Shown piece after piece: positions 1-7,834 of a stretch of 64,000 nt of DNA. Positions within the stretch are counted from its first letter, which is position 1. Each line of letters begins with the position of its first letter. Below the pieces are notes generated by a model that was not told where the DNA came from, made no database searches, and saw only the letters and a list, made by a program, of their open reading frames with translations. Source of the stretch: Glaciecola petra (GTDB taxonomy: Bacteria > Pseudomonadota > Gammaproteobacteria > Enterobacterales > Alteromonadaceae). The DNA is taken from assembly GCF_031846345.1 (NCBI RefSeq), contig NZ_JAVRHX010000008.1, positions 67,101 to 131,100 on the forward strand, in the 5' to 3' direction. The position numbers and the translations under genes are program-made.

Positions 1-2
1 TA

Positions 3-668
3 GGGCCAATCGCAATACTTGTTTACACACATATCGGCCTCCATAAACTACGCTTTTTCGATGAAAAAAATGCTTGGTTAAAACTGTTAGTGTCAGGCAT
101 TATTGGTGCTGCTATTTTTTCACCAATTGCTTTATGTTTAGATGTTCTTTGGGGTAATGATAGTTTACCAAACAACCTAAACAAGCTCGTTTATTTATGG
201 CTTGATGAATTGTTAGGTGTTATCCCTCCCATCACTATATCTTGGATAGCAATAAATGCTCCATGGTTGTTAGGATATAAATTAATCACTGCTAATATTG
301 AAAGCTCCGAAAAGCAAGAATTAATCGCTCCAAAATTAGAAATTGATAAAAACAGCGCCAATAAAGATGATTTCCTTCTACCAATTAATCAAGATACTTT
401 AGGGGAGATTATTTACTTAAAGTCTGAATTGCATTATTTATTAGTGGTTGGTACCAAAGGTAAAGATCTTATTTTATATAATTTGCGTGATGCTATACAG
501 AATATTCCTGGCCATTTGGGAGCTCAAGCGCATCGTTCTTATTGGGTCACTTATTCACATATTACGAAGGTCATTAAACAAGGTAGACAAGCCAAGATTG
601 TCATGTCTAATGGAGCCGAAATTCCAGTTAGTAGAAATAATATTGAATTGTTTTCAGCTTATTTATAG
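3..668 (+). CDS. Membrane-anchored LytTR DNA-binding regulator (5' truncated by window edge)
   Basis: The reading frame is open from the first bases of the window, so the true start lies upstream; the first in-frame start inside (GTG at 90) falls inside a membrane segment. The visible part has hydrophobic segments around WLKLLVSGIIGAAIF and IPPITISWIAINAPWLLGY, a polar linker, and a C-terminal domain of about 100 residues (GEIIYLKSELHYLLV through GAEIPVSR) that fits LytTR. Residues typical of that domain are the AHRSYWV block and the closing IPVSR strand. LytTR domains bind DNA through beta strands; membrane-tethered versions without a receiver domain are known. Target genes cannot be told from the sequence. 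The domain call is good; the function is open. Confidence 0.75.
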   Translation, partial: GPIAILVYTHIGLHKLRFFDEKNAWLKLLVSGIIGAAIFSPIALCLDVLWGNDSLPNNLNKLVYLWLDELLGVIPPITISWIAINAPWLLGYKLITANIESSEKQELIAPKLEIDKNSANKDDFLLPINQDTLGEIIYLKSELHYLLVVGTKGKDLILYNLRDAIQNIPGHLGAQAHRSYWVTYSHITKVIKQGRQAKIVMSNGAEIPVSRNNIELFSAYL

Positions 669-701
669 ACAATTAGGCATTTTTAACAAGGAGTCAACTC
701 A

Positions 702-1955
702 ATCCAAACAAAGCCAGCATCAACTTACAAAAAACCATTATGGCATGGAATACTATTGGTAGCAGGTGGCGCAATAGGTGCTGGTATGTTTGCCTTGCCG
801 ATGGTGTCGGCAGGCCCATGGTTTTTGTGGGCAAGCTTAGGATTTTTGTTAGTGTGGTTAGTAACATATTTGTCGGCCTCACTATTCGCTAAAGTCAATA
901 TCAGCTTAGTTGAAAACCCTAAAACCTCCTTAAATGTAATGCACAGTTTTAGCTCCTTGGTAAGTTACGTCTTAGGTAAACCGTGGGCACGAGCGAACAA
1001 TCTATGCATTATTTTTATTATGATGATACTCATGTACGCTTACACGACTGCCGGTGCCAGTATTATACAAAGCAGTTTTTCGGCCATAAACATTGAGACA
1101 AGCCCCAGTAGCAGAGCATGGTTGAGTTTATGCTTTGCTCTCGCTACTGGTACTATTGTATTAATAGGCACCACTTTTGTTAGTCGCATTATGTTGGGTC
1201 TAATGTTGGCTATGTTAATCAGTTTTATCATTGCGATGTTTGGCATTTATCCAAATTTGCAGGTTGAAAAGTTGTTCATGGCAAAGGGGGCGAACTCAGT
1301 ATATTTGCTCGCAGCCATCCCTGTTTATGTCACTGCCTTTGCATGCACAGGTTTAGTGCCAAGTTTGGTGAGGCATTATGAAAACCAAAACGCTAAGGTC
1401 AATAAATGTATTTTTTGGGGAACATTATTAGCTTTATTCGTATATTTAATTTGGTTAACTGCTACATTAGGTAGCATTGGGCGTGACGGTTTTTTGCAAA
1501 TAGTAAAGGGAGGAAGTGATCTTGGGACACTAAATAAAGCCTTAGTTGACGCAGGTAGCAATCCCAACATACAGGGACGCCTGAGTTTATTTTCACACTG
1601 CGCAATCATTACTTCATTCTTGAGTGTGGGCCTTGGACTATTTCATTTTATTCAAGACCGTTTATCTCTTAATAAAACCTTTAGAGACAAAAGTTTAGCA
1701 GCGAGTATTTGTTTTGTGCCACCGGCCATAGCAAGTTTCTTTTTTCCCTATGGATTTGTACATGCAATCGCTTATGCAGGTATGTTTGTTGCCTTTAGTT
1801 TTTTTATTTTACCGGGTATTTTGGCGCTTAGCGTATTTAAAAATCAACATAGACCTTTACTAAAAACACAAAGTTACCTCGCTATCATCTTTGGCGTTTT
1901 GATTATTATTTTGAAAATAGCAATGACGTTATCATTATTGCCTACATTCAGATAG
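702..1955 (+). CDS. Aromatic amino acid permease (HAAAP family, TyrP/Mtr-like), apparent ATC start
   Basis: Polytopic inner-membrane protein with about 11 hydrophobic segments and the family's N-terminal signature, GAIGAGMFALP, just after the first residues of helix 1. HAAAP permeases import tyrosine or tryptophan with protons. The first conventional start (TTG 756) would cut into helix 1 and drop WHGILLV, which the family needs. The frame is open back to a TAA at 684-686 and has no ATG or GTG there. A strong AAGGAG at 688-693 sits 8 bases before an in-frame ATC at 702, so I place the start there, giving 417 aa. A start lost to mutation or a sequence error is the alternative. Substrate choice between Tyr and Trp cannot be decided. 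Confidence 0.8.
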   Translation: MQTKPASTYKKPLWHGILLVAGGAIGAGMFALPMVSAGPWFLWASLGFLLVWLVTYLSASLFAKVNISLVENPKTSLNVMHSFSSLVSYVLGKPWARANNLCIIFIMMILMYAYTTAGASIIQSSFSAINIETSPSSRAWLSLCFALATGTIVLIGTTFVSRIMLGLMLAMLISFIIAMFGIYPNLQVEKLFMAKGANSVYLLAAIPVYVTAFACTGLVPSLVRHYENQNAKVNKCIFWGTLLALFVYLIWLTATLGSIGRDGFLQIVKGGSDLGTLNKALVDAGSNPNIQGRLSLFSHCAIITSFLSVGLGLFHFIQDRLSLNKTFRDKSLAASICFVPPAIASFFFPYGFVHAIAYAGMFVAFSFFILPGILALSVFKNQHRPLLKTQSYLAIIFGVLIIILKIAMTLSLLPTFR

Positions 1956-2001
1956 TGAAGCCTAAAAGAAATTTATCGCCAAGTCTTATTATACAACTTG
2001 G

Positions 2002-2526
2002 TTATTTAACGATTCTTAGACCCGGTTTCTTTTTGGCTTGCTTTGAGCCTTTGGGATCATTCGGATCGTCATCTTCAGGTGTATCGTCGGATTTTGTATT
2101 ATCAGCAGGACTGCTGGTAGTTGATGTCGCTAGAGATAAATTGGGTGATTGTTTCTTCTCTTCAGGAGATTCTGGAACTGTAATATCAATATTTTCGTCC
2201 ATCACCACTTCAGGATCTGTAAATACCGTTCCTGCGCCGTTCTCTCTAGCATAAATTGCACCAACGGCAGCACATGGGAATGAAACTAACATTGGTTTCC
2301 CAGAAAAGCGAGCTTGAAAGTTAACCATTTCAGTATCAATAGTGAAATTCACACATGCAGAAGGAGACACATTCAATACAATTTGTCCATCATTCACAAA
2401 TTGCTGAGGAATAGTGACGTCTGGAAAATCAGCATTAACCACCATATAAGGCGTTAATTGATTGTCAACTATCCAATCAAAAAACGCTTTCAATAAATAT
2501 GGCTGATTAGGTGTCATTGCCTGCAT
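2002..2526 (-). CDS. sspB: SspB, ClpXP specificity-enhancing adaptor
   Basis: SspB binds ssrA-tagged and some other substrates and delivers them to ClpXP in the cytoplasm. The 174-residue product has the conserved N-terminal substrate-binding fold (PYLLKAFFDWIVDN, TPYMVVNADFPDV, QIVLNVSPSACVNF). A low-complexity acidic linker rich in S, D and P follows, and it ends in a basic hydrophobic tail (KKPGLRIVK), the ClpX-docking peptide of the family. The first ATG is preferred because a GGA lies 8 bases upstream; the ATG three codons later lacks a spaced ribosome site. It follows sspA by 31 bases, the usual operon. Confidence 0.95.
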   Translation of the reverse strand: MQAMTPNQPYLLKAFFDWIVDNQLTPYMVVNADFPDVTIPQQFVNDGQIVLNVSPSACVNFTIDTEMVNFQARFSGKPMLVSFPCAAVGAIYARENGAGTVFTDPEVVMDENIDITVPESPEEKKQSPNLSLATSTTSSPADNTKSDDTPEDDDPNDPKGSKQAKKKPGLRIVK

Positions 2527-2557
2527 GCTAATTTTCCAATATAGCCTTTACTACCCA

Positions 2558-3190
2558 TTAAAGCGGGTTGTGGATTTCTCTTTCTTGATCAGTTAACGAG
2601 GCTTTGAAAGAACCACGTTCAAAGATACGCTTCATGTACGCAACTATATCGCGGCTACCTTGACCTGTTAACTCAATATCTAGTGCCGGCAAACGCCAAA
2701 GCAAAGGAGCCAAATAACAATCAACAAGACTAAACTCTTCGCTCATGAAATAATCAGTTTCGGCAAATACAGGTGCAAGCGATAATATTGCTTCTCTAAG
2801 CTCCTGTCTCGCTTCGTCAGCTCCCTGTTCATTTCGAAATACGCGCGCAGCAAGTGAATACCAATCTTGTTCAATTCTGTGCATCATAAGGCGACTCTTG
2901 CCGCGAGAAACAGGATAAACTGGCATTAACGGTGGGTGAGGAAAGCGCTCATCCAAATATTCCATAATGATATGTGACTTGTATAAAACTAATTCACGAT
3001 CAACTAAGGTAGGAACCGTACCGTAAGGGTTTAGCTCTAACAGCTCTTCATTAATCTGACTAGGATCGGTGAATATAATTTCGACGCCGACACCCTTTTC
3101 AGCCAATACAATGCGAACCTGATGTGAATAAATGTCGATGTTGTCTGAAAACATCGTCATAATTGAACGTTTATTTGTGGCTACAGCCAT
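2558..3190 (-). CDS. sspA: SspA, stringent starvation protein A (GST-fold RNA polymerase partner)
   Basis: A 210-residue protein with a glutathione-transferase fold. The N-terminal thioredoxin-like part begins MAVATNKRSIMTMFSD and contains HQVRIVLAEKGV; a helical C-terminal domain follows. SspA binds RNA polymerase and supports stationary-phase and acid-stress expression. The open frame extends 15 codons further upstream, but the ATG at 3190 is chosen because GGAGG precedes it by 6 bases and the first residues match the family start. It lies downstream of petC across a terminator and upstream of sspB, a widespread gammaproteobacterial order. Confidence 0.95.
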   Translation of the reverse strand: MAVATNKRSIMTMFSDNIDIYSHQVRIVLAEKGVGVEIIFTDPSQINEELLELNPYGTVPTLVDRELVLYKSHIIMEYLDERFPHPPLMPVYPVSRGKSRLMMHRIEQDWYSLAARVFRNEQGADEARQELREAILSLAPVFAETDYFMSEEFSLVDCYLAPLLWRLPALDIELTGQGSRDIVAYMKRIFERGSFKASLTDQEREIHNPL

Positions 3191-3289
3191 TGAAACCTCC
3201 GCATTCCTTGTAGAATAATCCCAAACAGCACACAATTCATGCGCGAAAAGTACTTTTACCTACAGGAAATGATAAATACAAAATATATA

Positions 3290-3327
3290 AAAAGGGGCAC
3301 TTGCTTGTAGCATGTACCCCTTAAAAA
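3290..3327 (-). terminator. Rho-independent terminator after petC
   Basis: Read on the minus strand, an AAGGGG arm and a CCCCTT arm flank a stem with two imperfect pairs and a short loop, followed by a T-rich run. It separates petABC from sspAB. Confidence 0.65.
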
Positions 3328-3347
3328 AGACCGGCAATTGTATACTA

Positions 3348-4076
3348 TTACTTAAGATCTCGCCAGTAATCTTTCTTCAATAGGTAAGCAAATATAAAGA
3401 ATATCACGATAAATATAAGCACGCCTTTACCAATTTCTTGGGACTGAAGCTTTGCTGGCTCACCAGTGTACTCCAAGAAGTTGACTAAATCTCTTATCGC
3501 GTTGTCATATTCGTCTGCTGTCATTTGTCCGCCGCTAGCTTGAAGACCAACATAAACATCTTTCATCGATCCGTCTACCATACGCTGTTCGTATGTTTTG
3601 CGTGGCGTACCTTGCAAACTTTCTAACACATGCGGCATACCAACGTTAGGAAATACTTCGTTGTTCACACCAAAGGTTTTACCCTCTTCTGCGTAGAAGG
3701 TTCTCATGTAAGTATAAATCCATTCTGGGCCACGTACACGAGCGACCAGCGTTAAATCGGGTGGCGGTGCACCAAACCATGTTGCCGAATTCTCTGCAGG
3801 CATGGGCGACGTAATGTAGTCAGACACCTTGACACCTGTAAACTGAAGGTATTTTTGACCAAGTTCTTCAGGAATCTCTAAGTCATTGAATGTGCGCTGA
3901 TACCGTTGATACTGCATTTGGTGGCAACCAAGGCAATAATTCATGAACATCTTTGCACCATTTTGCAATGAAGCTTTATCAGTTAAGTCTATCTCAGGAT
4001 CATCTAGTGGAATAGATGGGCCCGCAGCAAAAGCGACACTTGGCACGAATAATAATAATGCTATCCATTTTTTCAT
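3348..4076 (-). CDS. petC: Cytochrome c1 of the bc1 complex
   Basis: Periplasm-facing haem c subunit that passes electrons from the Rieske protein to cytochrome c. The 242-residue product has a Sec signal peptide (ALLLFVPSVAFAAG), the CLGCH haem-attachment motif near residue 50, and distal Met candidates in the MPAENSATWFG region. A single C-terminal anchor (GVLIFIVIFFIFAYLLKK) fixes it to the inner membrane. Its start overlaps the petB stop by 4 bases (ATGA), so translation is probably coupled. Length and order are normal. Confidence 0.97.
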   Translation of the reverse strand: MKKWIALLLFVPSVAFAAGPSIPLDDPEIDLTDKASLQNGAKMFMNYCLGCHQMQYQRYQRTFNDLEIPEELGQKYLQFTGVKVSDYITSPMPAENSATWFGAPPPDLTLVARVRGPEWIYTYMRTFYAEEGKTFGVNNEVFPNVGMPHVLESLQGTPRKTYEQRMVDGSMKDVYVGLQASGGQMTADEYDNAIRDLVNFLEYTGEPAKLQSQEIGKGVLIFIVIFFIFAYLLKKDYWRDLK

Positions 4077-5338
4077 CGTGGGATCCTCGCTGGCACAGGC
4101 TTGGTTTGTTCATTTTTAGAATATATAAACAAGGCAATAAAGAAAGCAAAATAGAACACTGTTGCAAATTGTGACGCAACAATTTTCCAGTTTTCTTGAG
4201 GTGTTCCACCTAGATACCCTAGGAATATAAACACAATGGCAAAAAATATTAAGTTAGCTTTGTGTAAGCCACTTCTGTAACGCCACGACCTCACGTTACT
4301 GCGGTCAAACCAAGGTAACGCAAACAGGAACGCAATGGCACTAAACATGGCAATAACGCCCATAAGTTTATCAGGTACCGCTTTTAGTATCGCGTAGAAA
4401 GGTGTGAAGTACCAAACAGGGAAAATATGCTCAGGTGTTTTCAGTGGATTGGCAATTTCAAAGTTTGGTTTTTCTAAGAAGTACCCGCCCATTTCTGGCG
4501 CAAAGAACATGATGTAACAGAAAGCGAATAAGAAGATACTAAACGCCACCAAGTCTTTCAGTACAATATGCGGGAAGAATGGCACCACATCGTCAGCAAT
4601 ATCATACTTCTTCGTGTAGTACTCATGGATCTCAAATTTCGTTTTATCTTCTTCAGGCAAGCTTCCTTTAGGATGCTTAACATTTACGCCATCAGGGTTA
4701 TTAGAGCCTACTTCGTGCAGCGCTATAATGTGCAAGAATACTAGAATTACAATTACTAGTGGCAGTGCAATAACATGCAGGGCAAAGAATCTATTTAGAG
4801 TAGCACCAGAGATTACATAATCACCTTGAATCCACTCTACTAAATCTGGACCAATCACTGGAATAGCACTAAACAGAGAAACAATTACTTGTGCTCCCCA
4901 ATATGACATTTGACCCCATGGTAATACATATCCCATGAACGCTTCAGCCATAAGCGCCAAATAAATTAGCATACCGAATATCCACAATAATTCGCGTGGT
5001 TTTTGGTATGACCCGTATATCATGCCGCGGAACATATGCATGTATACAACGACAAAGAATGCCGAAGCACCAGTACTATGCATGTAGCGTATTAACCAGC
5101 CATATTCGACTTCACGCATAATATACTCGACCGAAGCAAATGCGCGTTCAGCGGAAGGTTCAAAACTCATGGTTAACCAGATACCGGTTACAATTTGGTT
5201 AACAAGAACAATGGTTGCTAAGAAGCCAAACACATACCAGAAGTTCATATTGCGTGGCGCAGGATACTGAATAGCATGCATGTTCGCTACGCGCATCATT
5301 GGGATGCGTTGCTCAATCCAATTCATAAATGCATTCAT
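4073..5338 (-). CDS. petB: Cytochrome b of the bc1 complex
   Basis: Integral membrane subunit that oxidises ubiquinol at Qo and reduces quinone at Qi through two b haems. The 421 residues include the N-terminal four-helix haem part, with histidines in RYMHSTGASAFF and FALHVIALPLVIV. The Qo-site PEWY-like element appears as PVWY, followed by F and P residues, within HIFPVWYFTPFYAI. C-terminal helices complete the fold. PVWY is a known proteobacterial variant of PEWY. The start overlaps the petA stop by one base (TAATG). Confidence 0.97.
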   Translation of the reverse strand: MNAFMNWIEQRIPMMRVANMHAIQYPAPRNMNFWYVFGFLATIVLVNQIVTGIWLTMSFEPSAERAFASVEYIMREVEYGWLIRYMHSTGASAFFVVVYMHMFRGMIYGSYQKPRELLWIFGMLIYLALMAEAFMGYVLPWGQMSYWGAQVIVSLFSAIPVIGPDLVEWIQGDYVISGATLNRFFALHVIALPLVIVILVFLHIIALHEVGSNNPDGVNVKHPKGSLPEEDKTKFEIHEYYTKKYDIADDVVPFFPHIVLKDLVAFSIFLFAFCYIMFFAPEMGGYFLEKPNFEIANPLKTPEHIFPVWYFTPFYAILKAVPDKLMGVIAMFSAIAFLFALPWFDRSNVRSWRYRSGLHKANLIFFAIVFIFLGYLGGTPQENWKIVASQFATVFYFAFFIALFIYSKNEQTKPVPARIPR

Positions 5339-5964
5339 TAAGCAGACTCCTCGTCAGAACCAATTAATATGGTATTGTCATCTAGGTACATGTGAGGAGG
5401 TACCACCATGTTAGATGGCGCCGGAACGCCCGAAAATACTCGACCAGCCATATCAAACTTAGAACCATGACACGGACAGAAAAATCCTTCAGGAATACCT
5501 TCAGCATATTGCGCAAAATCACCATCCACTAAATGTTGTGGTGAACAACCCAAATGCGTACATATACCAACTAATACTAGATATTCTTCCTTACGCGAAC
5601 GATATTGATTTTTTGCGTATGTTGGTTGTTGCTCAACATCAGACTCTGGATCACTTAACTCGCCTTCGAGGGCGCCTAAAGAAGCGAGTAACTCTGGTGT
5701 TCTTCTTACAATCCATACTGGCTTGCTTCGCCACATGACACGTATTAGCTGGCCAACCTGGATACCACTGATGTCGACTTCAACATCGGCGCCAGCTGCC
5801 TTAGCCCGCGCACTGGGTTGCCAAGAAGCAACAAATGGCACTGCAGCACCAATTACACCTACAGCACCAACCACAGAGGTTGCTACAGTTAAAAATTTAC
5901 GTCTATTGCTGTCAGACGGACTTTGTTGCGCCGATTCTTTCGCATCAACAGGTACATCGCTCAT
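5338..5964 (-). CDS. petA: Rieske iron-sulfur subunit of the bc1 complex
   Basis: Carries the [2Fe-2S] cluster that takes the first electron from ubiquinol. A Tat-type N-terminus (NRRKFLTVATSVVGAVG) forms the membrane anchor. Cluster ligands lie in CTHLGC and CPCHGS, the normal Rieske boxes. The ATG at 5964 is chosen because GGAGAA lies 6 bases upstream; a TTG one codon earlier would leave only 3 bases. It is the first gene of petABC. The long upstream gap (5965-6441) is the expected place for its promoter. Confidence 0.97.
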   Translation of the reverse strand: MSDVPVDAKESAQQSPSDSNRRKFLTVATSVVGAVGVIGAAVPFVASWQPSARAKAAGADVEVDISGIQVGQLIRVMWRSKPVWIVRRTPELLASLGALEGELSDPESDVEQQPTYAKNQYRSRKEEYLVLVGICTHLGCSPQHLVDGDFAQYAEGIPEGFFCPCHGSKFDMAGRVFSGVPAPSNMVVPPHMYLDDNTILIGSDEESA

Positions 5965-6441
5965 CAACTATTCTCCGAAGGGTTGCCTAAGGTTTTTCAC
6001 TTAGATTTTTACTTTCGTTGTATGTTATCGCCCGTTCAAGTGTTAACTAAAATAAAGCTTGAAACAAACTGAACAAAACATCCAATAAAATTTTAACGCG
6101 TATGGTAAAAGAAAACACTTACTAAATACAAGGAATTACTGCTAAAAACCTCATTATTTGACTAATTTCAGTCAAGTATTTTGCACAGCATTGATCAAAA
6201 GCACTATTCGACCGTAGCGTAATCGATATAAGCGCAATACTGAAAGTTGTTTCACCACTATTTTAATTAAAATTTGGATAAAAATAAGACACCGATGATT
6301 GCTTCGTATCTGAATATGAAATGTTGTTGAACCTAAATATTAAATTAGCATGTAATACTCAAAAAGCAGGATGGACTAACAACCCGCTATAAAAGCAGCT
6401 AAAAGGAACTTTGTTATCTAAATAGATTGGGCAATAAACAA
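5965..6441. other. Long intergenic region upstream of petA
   Basis: No gene recognised in about 480 bases. A weak minus-strand promoter candidate is TTAACA (6041-6046) paired with CATACA (6019-6024), 16 bases apart. A perfect inverted repeat TTGACT-N6-AGTCAA lies at 6157-6174, about 190 bases upstream of petA; it could be an operator. Confidence 0.4.
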
Positions 6442-6467
6442 AAAAACCCAGCAAATGCTGGGTTTTT
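6442..6467 (-). terminator. Rho-independent terminator after rpsI
   Basis: CCCAGCA and TGCTGGG form a perfect 7-bp stem, extended by A/T pairs and followed on the minus strand by a T run. It lies 17 bases past the rpsI stop and closes the rplM-rpsI operon. Confidence 0.9.
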
Positions 6468-6483
6468 AAAGTAACAATACGAA

Positions 6484-6876
6484 TTAACGTTTTGAGAACT
6501 GAGGACGCTTACGCGCTTTATGCAGACCAACTTTCTTACGTTCAACTTGACGAGCGTCACGAGTAACGAAGCCAGCTTTGCGTAGTGCAGGGCGAAGAGT
6601 TTCATCAAACTCCATAAGCGCACGAGTAATACCGTGGCGAATTGCACCTGCTTGTCCTGATATACCACCACCCGTTACGGTGACGTATAAATCAAACTTT
6701 TCAGTCATTTCTACTAGTTCTAGAGGTTGCTTAACGATCATTCTTGCCGTTTCGCGACCAAAAAATTCATCCAATGGGCGTTTGTTTACAACTATGTTGC
6801 CACTGCCTGGACGAAGGAAGACACGAGCCGTAGAGCTTTTACGACGACCTGTACCATAATATTGAGTATCTGCCAT
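6484..6876 (-). CDS. rpsI: 30S ribosomal protein S9
   Basis: 130 residues, the standard length. It has the family start (QYYGTGRRKSSTARVFL), the conserved GGGISGQAGAIRHGI segment and a basic C-terminal tail (KARKRPQFSKR) that reaches the P-site tRNA. It is second in the rplM-rpsI operon, 12 bases after rplM, and is followed by a strong terminator. Confidence 0.99.
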   Translation of the reverse strand: MADTQYYGTGRRKSSTARVFLRPGSGNIVVNKRPLDEFFGRETARMIVKQPLELVEMTEKFDLYVTVTGGGISGQAGAIRHGITRALMEFDETLRPALRKAGFVTRDARQVERKKVGLHKARKRPQFSKR

Positions 6877-6888
6877 GTTAATCGCTCC

Positions 6889-7317
6889 TTAAATATCCAA
6901 AACTTGCGGCTGTTGTGCTTGATGCGTATGCTCTGGACCAACAAAAACTTTCATTTTGCGGAACATTGCACGACCCAGTGGGCCCTTCGGTAACATACCT
7001 CTGACAGCACTTTCAATAACCATTTCTGGTCTTTTCTTGATAAGTTGTTCAAACGTTGCTTCTTTCAAGCCGCCTGGATAACCAGAATGTTTGTAATACA
7101 CTTTACCTCTTGCTTTATTGCCAGTTACAGTAATTTTTTCTGCATTAACAACAACAATATAATCGCCAGTATCCACGTGTGGTGTGTACTCAGCTTTATG
7201 TTTTCCACGCAATCTGCTTGCGATTTCGACCGCTAAACGGCCTAAGGTTTTGTCTGCGGCGTCTACCACATACCAGTCGCGTTCAACGCTTTCTGGCTTT
7301 GCAACAAAAGTCTTCAT
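6889..7317 (-). CDS. rplM: 50S ribosomal protein L13
   Basis: 142 residues, standard length, beginning MKTFVAKPESVERDWYVVDA with the typical TLGRLAVEIASRLRGKHK and GMLPKGPLGRAMF segments. It is an early-assembly 50S protein. It is the first gene of the operon; a TATAAT box and a short perfect hairpin lie in its leader (7391-7435). E. coli L13 is known to control this operon by binding its own leader, so the same is likely here. Confidence 0.99.
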   Translation of the reverse strand: MKTFVAKPESVERDWYVVDAADKTLGRLAVEIASRLRGKHKAEYTPHVDTGDYIVVVNAEKITVTGNKARGKVYYKHSGYPGGLKEATFEQLIKKRPEMVIESAVRGMLPKGPLGRAMFRKMKVFVGPEHTHQAQQPQVLDI

Positions 7318-7390
7318 TTAAATTCACCCGAATTAATATTAAAAAAGTTAACTATATCAACGCATTAGCCCCTTCGAACTAGTTGACCTT

Positions 7391-7408
7391 CCACCTTCCC
7401 AAAGGTGG
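7391..7408 (-). promoter_or_regulatory. Hairpin in the rplM leader
   Basis: CCACCTT and AAGGTGG form a perfect 7-bp stem with a 4-base loop, between the probable transcription start and the rplM start codon. No T run follows, so it is not a terminator. It is a candidate site for L13 autoregulation. Confidence 0.45.
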
Positions 7409-7429
7409 GCGTAACTGGGCAGGTCGCGA

Positions 7430-7435
7430 ATTATA
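7430..7435 (-). promoter_or_regulatory. -10 box of the rplM-rpsI promoter
   Basis: A perfect TATAAT read on the minus strand, about 113 bases before the rplM ATG. The -35 region is weak (TTCGCT at about 16 bases). Confidence 0.55.
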
Positions 7436-7474
7436 CAGATTTGACAGAAAAAGCGAAGTGTTAATTGATAATTT

Positions 7475-7834
7475 TTACAAGTTTTTAGCCATACGCCACA
7501 ATGCATCAAGACCTTGTTCATCTAAATCTTTTAATTGCACTTGTTGTTCTGAGGCGAGTTTTTTGACAATAAGTAAACGTTTTTGGAATTTTTCAGACGC
7601 CTGGCGAAGACAATCGTCGGGATCTAGCCTTAAATGGCGGGCAATGTTAACAACTGCAAAAAGTAAATCACCTACTTCATCTTCTATTGCTGCTGCATTT
7701 CTTGTGTTGATTGCCTCTTTGACTTCATCTACTTCTTCAAGCACTTTTGCAATGACTGGCGCCAAGGTTTTCCAATCAAATCCAATCGCGCTAGCATTTT
7801 GTTGCAGAGTTAGGGCCTTTTGTAACTCGCTCAT
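7475..7834 (-). CDS. MazG-type nucleotide pyrophosphohydrolase, single domain
   Basis: 119 residues forming one all-alpha MazG domain, with the metal-binding acidic pattern EEVDEVKEA and EDEVGDLLFAVVNIARHL. These enzymes hydrolyse nucleoside triphosphates to monophosphates and pyrophosphate; E. coli MazG, with two domains and about 263 residues, also lowers ppGpp levels. The product aligns with the catalytic C-terminal half only, so it is a short form rather than full MazG. Its start overlaps the relA stop by 4 bases, which suggests translational coupling to ppGpp synthesis. No mazEF pair is present between them, unlike E. coli. Confidence 0.85.
   Translation of the reverse strand: MSELQKALTLQQNASAIGFDWKTLAPVIAKVLEEVDEVKEAINTRNAAAIEDEVGDLLFAVVNIARHLRLDPDDCLRQASEKFQKRLLIVKKLASEQQVQLKDLDEQGLDALWRMAKNL

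Noticed and set aside
1985..2016. Terminator after the aromatic permease
   Set aside because: Six-base stem with a long loop and no T run; too weak to call.
6186..6203. FNR-type site (TTGAT...ATCAA) upstream of petA
   Set aside because: Only one half-site is present; the left half does not fit at the needed spacing.
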